A program made the position numbers and the translations under genes. From Thermoproteota archaeon (lineage in GTDB: Archaea; Korarchaeota; JAOZGF01), in the NCBI GenBank assembly GCA_027491845.1, contig JAOZGF010000114.1, forward strand, positions 1-5,363: 5,363 nt of DNA. The letters run 5' to 3'. The notes beneath the pieces are model-generated. The model was given only the letters and a program-made list of their open reading frames with translations, had not been told where the DNA came from and did no database searches. Positions 4,856-5,363 of this stretch are shown one piece after another (positions within the stretch are counted from its first letter, which is position 1; every line of letters begins with the position of its first letter).

Positions 4856-4916
4856 CATTGAAATTTTCTTTCGTTGGCTTCTAGAGGGAAGAAGTAGTGA
4901 ATGATAAAGTAGGGAA

Positions 4917-4949
4917 AGAGTTAACTAAGAGTTAACTAGGAGTTAACTG
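4917..4949. repeat. Three 11-bp tandem repeats, each with the palindrome AGTTAACT core
   Basis: AGAGTTAACTA (4917-4927), AGAGTTAACTA (4928-4938) and GGAGTTAACTG (4939-4949) are in exact 11-bp register, the first two identical. Each carries GTTAAC at its centre. The helical-turn spacing and the palindromic core suggest cooperative binding of a dimeric protein on one DNA face. The array sits in the 291-bp gap between the DUF364 gene and the Cys-rich operon. Confidence 0.7.
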
Positions 4950-4985
4950 GGAATCCTTAAGGTGAAAAGGGGTTAAGAATAAGGG

Positions 4986-5019
4986 AAGTTAAACTAACTT
5001 TAGGGTTAAATAGCTAACC
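4986..5019. repeat. Two further inverted repeats with GTTA half-sites
   Basis: AAGTTA-AAC-TAACTT (4986-5000) is perfect with 6-bp arms. GGTTA (5004-5008) and TAACC (5015-5019) form a second repeat with a 6-bp spacer. Both use the same GTTA/TAAC core as the 11-bp array 40-70 bp away, but with different arm spacing. They lie within 60 bp downstream of the DUF364 stop. Confidence 0.5.
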
Positions 5020-5042
5020 ATTAAAGCGTTTTTTCCTTGTTT

Positions 5043-5363
5043 TCAATGTGCAAATGGGCAGAATGTTTTTATTCCGAGTATTTTTGAGGCAGCGATGCCT
5101 GTGACACCATATATTATGGGTTCAACTTTGTTTTTTAAACAGGCATCCAGTAAACTTGGAAAGGTTCCGTTAACTATGGAGCTTCCGGTGATGAACGCCA
5201 CCTTTGACTTCTGAATGATTTCTTCGTTTTCCAAGTAACTGGCTATCCTGACTCCAAACTTCACTTTACCAATGTTTTTAGGGTTCATGTCCGAAACAAG
5301 AATTTTTTCTGGGCCAACTAATCTTGACAGCCATTTTACATGTCCCGGCTGATAACCTATATG
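5043..5363 (-). CDS. DUF364 family protein, C-terminal part (N-terminus beyond right edge)
   Basis: The frame enters from the right edge and ends at TGA 5043-5045, giving 106 residues. The internal Met at 5288 is not the start, since the frame continues to the edge with family-like sequence. It reads HIGYQPGHVKWL at the edge, then ILVSDMNPKNIG, AFITGSSIVNGTF, EPIIYGVTGIAASKILGI and a terminal FCPFAH. This matches the C-terminal half of DUF364 (Pfam 'putative heavy-metal chelation domain'): a Rossmann-like core with G-x-QP-G, a D-x-NP step, a TGSx-x-NGT loop and an aliphatic YGxTG segment. Family function is not established; links to metal or cofactor chemistry are suggested from structure. 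The gene is followed by the GTTAA-rich intergenic region and the hairpin at 4810-4855, which could end its transcript. Confidence 0.85.
   Translation of the reverse strand, partial: HIGYQPGHVKWLSRLVGPEKILVSDMNPKNIGKVKFGVRIASYLENEEIIQKSKVAFITGSSIVNGTFPSLLDACLKNKVEPIIYGVTGIAASKILGIKTFCPFAH

Noticed and set aside
4617..4858. Longer, signal-peptide-like version of the tiny Cys-rich protein starting MKKKIVTVILF at 4858
   Set aside because: It needs one extra T in the T9 run to stay in frame, lacks a Shine-Dalgarno, and runs through the perfect hairpin and promoter-like palindromes. The GGAGG before 4751 gives a simpler start. It is worth remembering only if the T9 count proves wrong.
4917..4949. 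CRISPR or ORB-type replication origin element
   Set aside because: 11-bp units without spacers exclude CRISPR, and the sequence does not resemble known archaeal origin-recognition boxes; no orc1/cdc6 gene is in the window.
5043..5288. DUF364 gene as a complete 81-residue protein starting at 5288
   Set aside because: The frame stays open to the right edge with family-typical sequence (GYQPGH, ILVSD), so the Met is internal and the gene is truncated by the window.

Overview
The window looks like a piece of an archaeal chromosome, at roughly 40% G+C by eye. The support is A/T-rich TATA-like boxes about 24-28 bp upstream of ATG starts that lack a Shine-Dalgarno (apparently leaderless vapB and radical SAM genes), GTG and TTG starts preceded by GGAGG-type sites on other genes, and the families present: archaeal-style VapBC, a COG1533 radical SAM protein, DUF3795 and DUF364. 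The lineage cannot be fixed from this sequence; a thermophilic Thermoproteota/TACK archaeon is a guess.

Layout. Positions 1-832 (minus) carry the N-terminal part of an FtsX/MacB-type ABC transporter permease that runs off the left edge. It is preceded on the same strand by a ribbon-helix-helix protein with an unrecognised C-terminal domain (902-1411). A 329-bp divergent intergenic region follows, with promoters at both ends and a possible gene relic between them. Next is a compact vapBC toxin-antitoxin pair on the plus strand (1741-2327, 4-bp overlap).

From 2392 to the right edge every gene is on the minus strand. In transcription order from the right these are: the C-terminal part of a DUF364 protein (5043-5363); an intergenic control region of about 290 bp full of GTTAA/TTAAC half-sites and a perfect A/T-armed hairpin; a tiny Cys-rich protein (4617-4751) and a DUF3795 Cys-rich protein (4266-4574), probably one operon; then a radical SAM protein of the SplB/COG1533 'DNA repair photolyase' type (3074-4204). 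The radical SAM protein has a C-terminal Pol-beta-like helix-hairpin-helix domain. Its stop codon overlaps the start of an AlkD-like DNA glycosylase gene (2392-3080) that is interrupted by two apparent single-base insertions in A runs. Removing one A from each gives a 228-residue full-length AlkD-like protein.

The most interesting content is the radical SAM-HhH plus AlkD-like pair. It looks like a two-gene DNA damage recognition/repair cassette, with its own promoter and a 10-bp tandem repeat just upstream that could be an operator. The second point of interest is the GTTAA-rich control region in front of the two small Cys-rich proteins.
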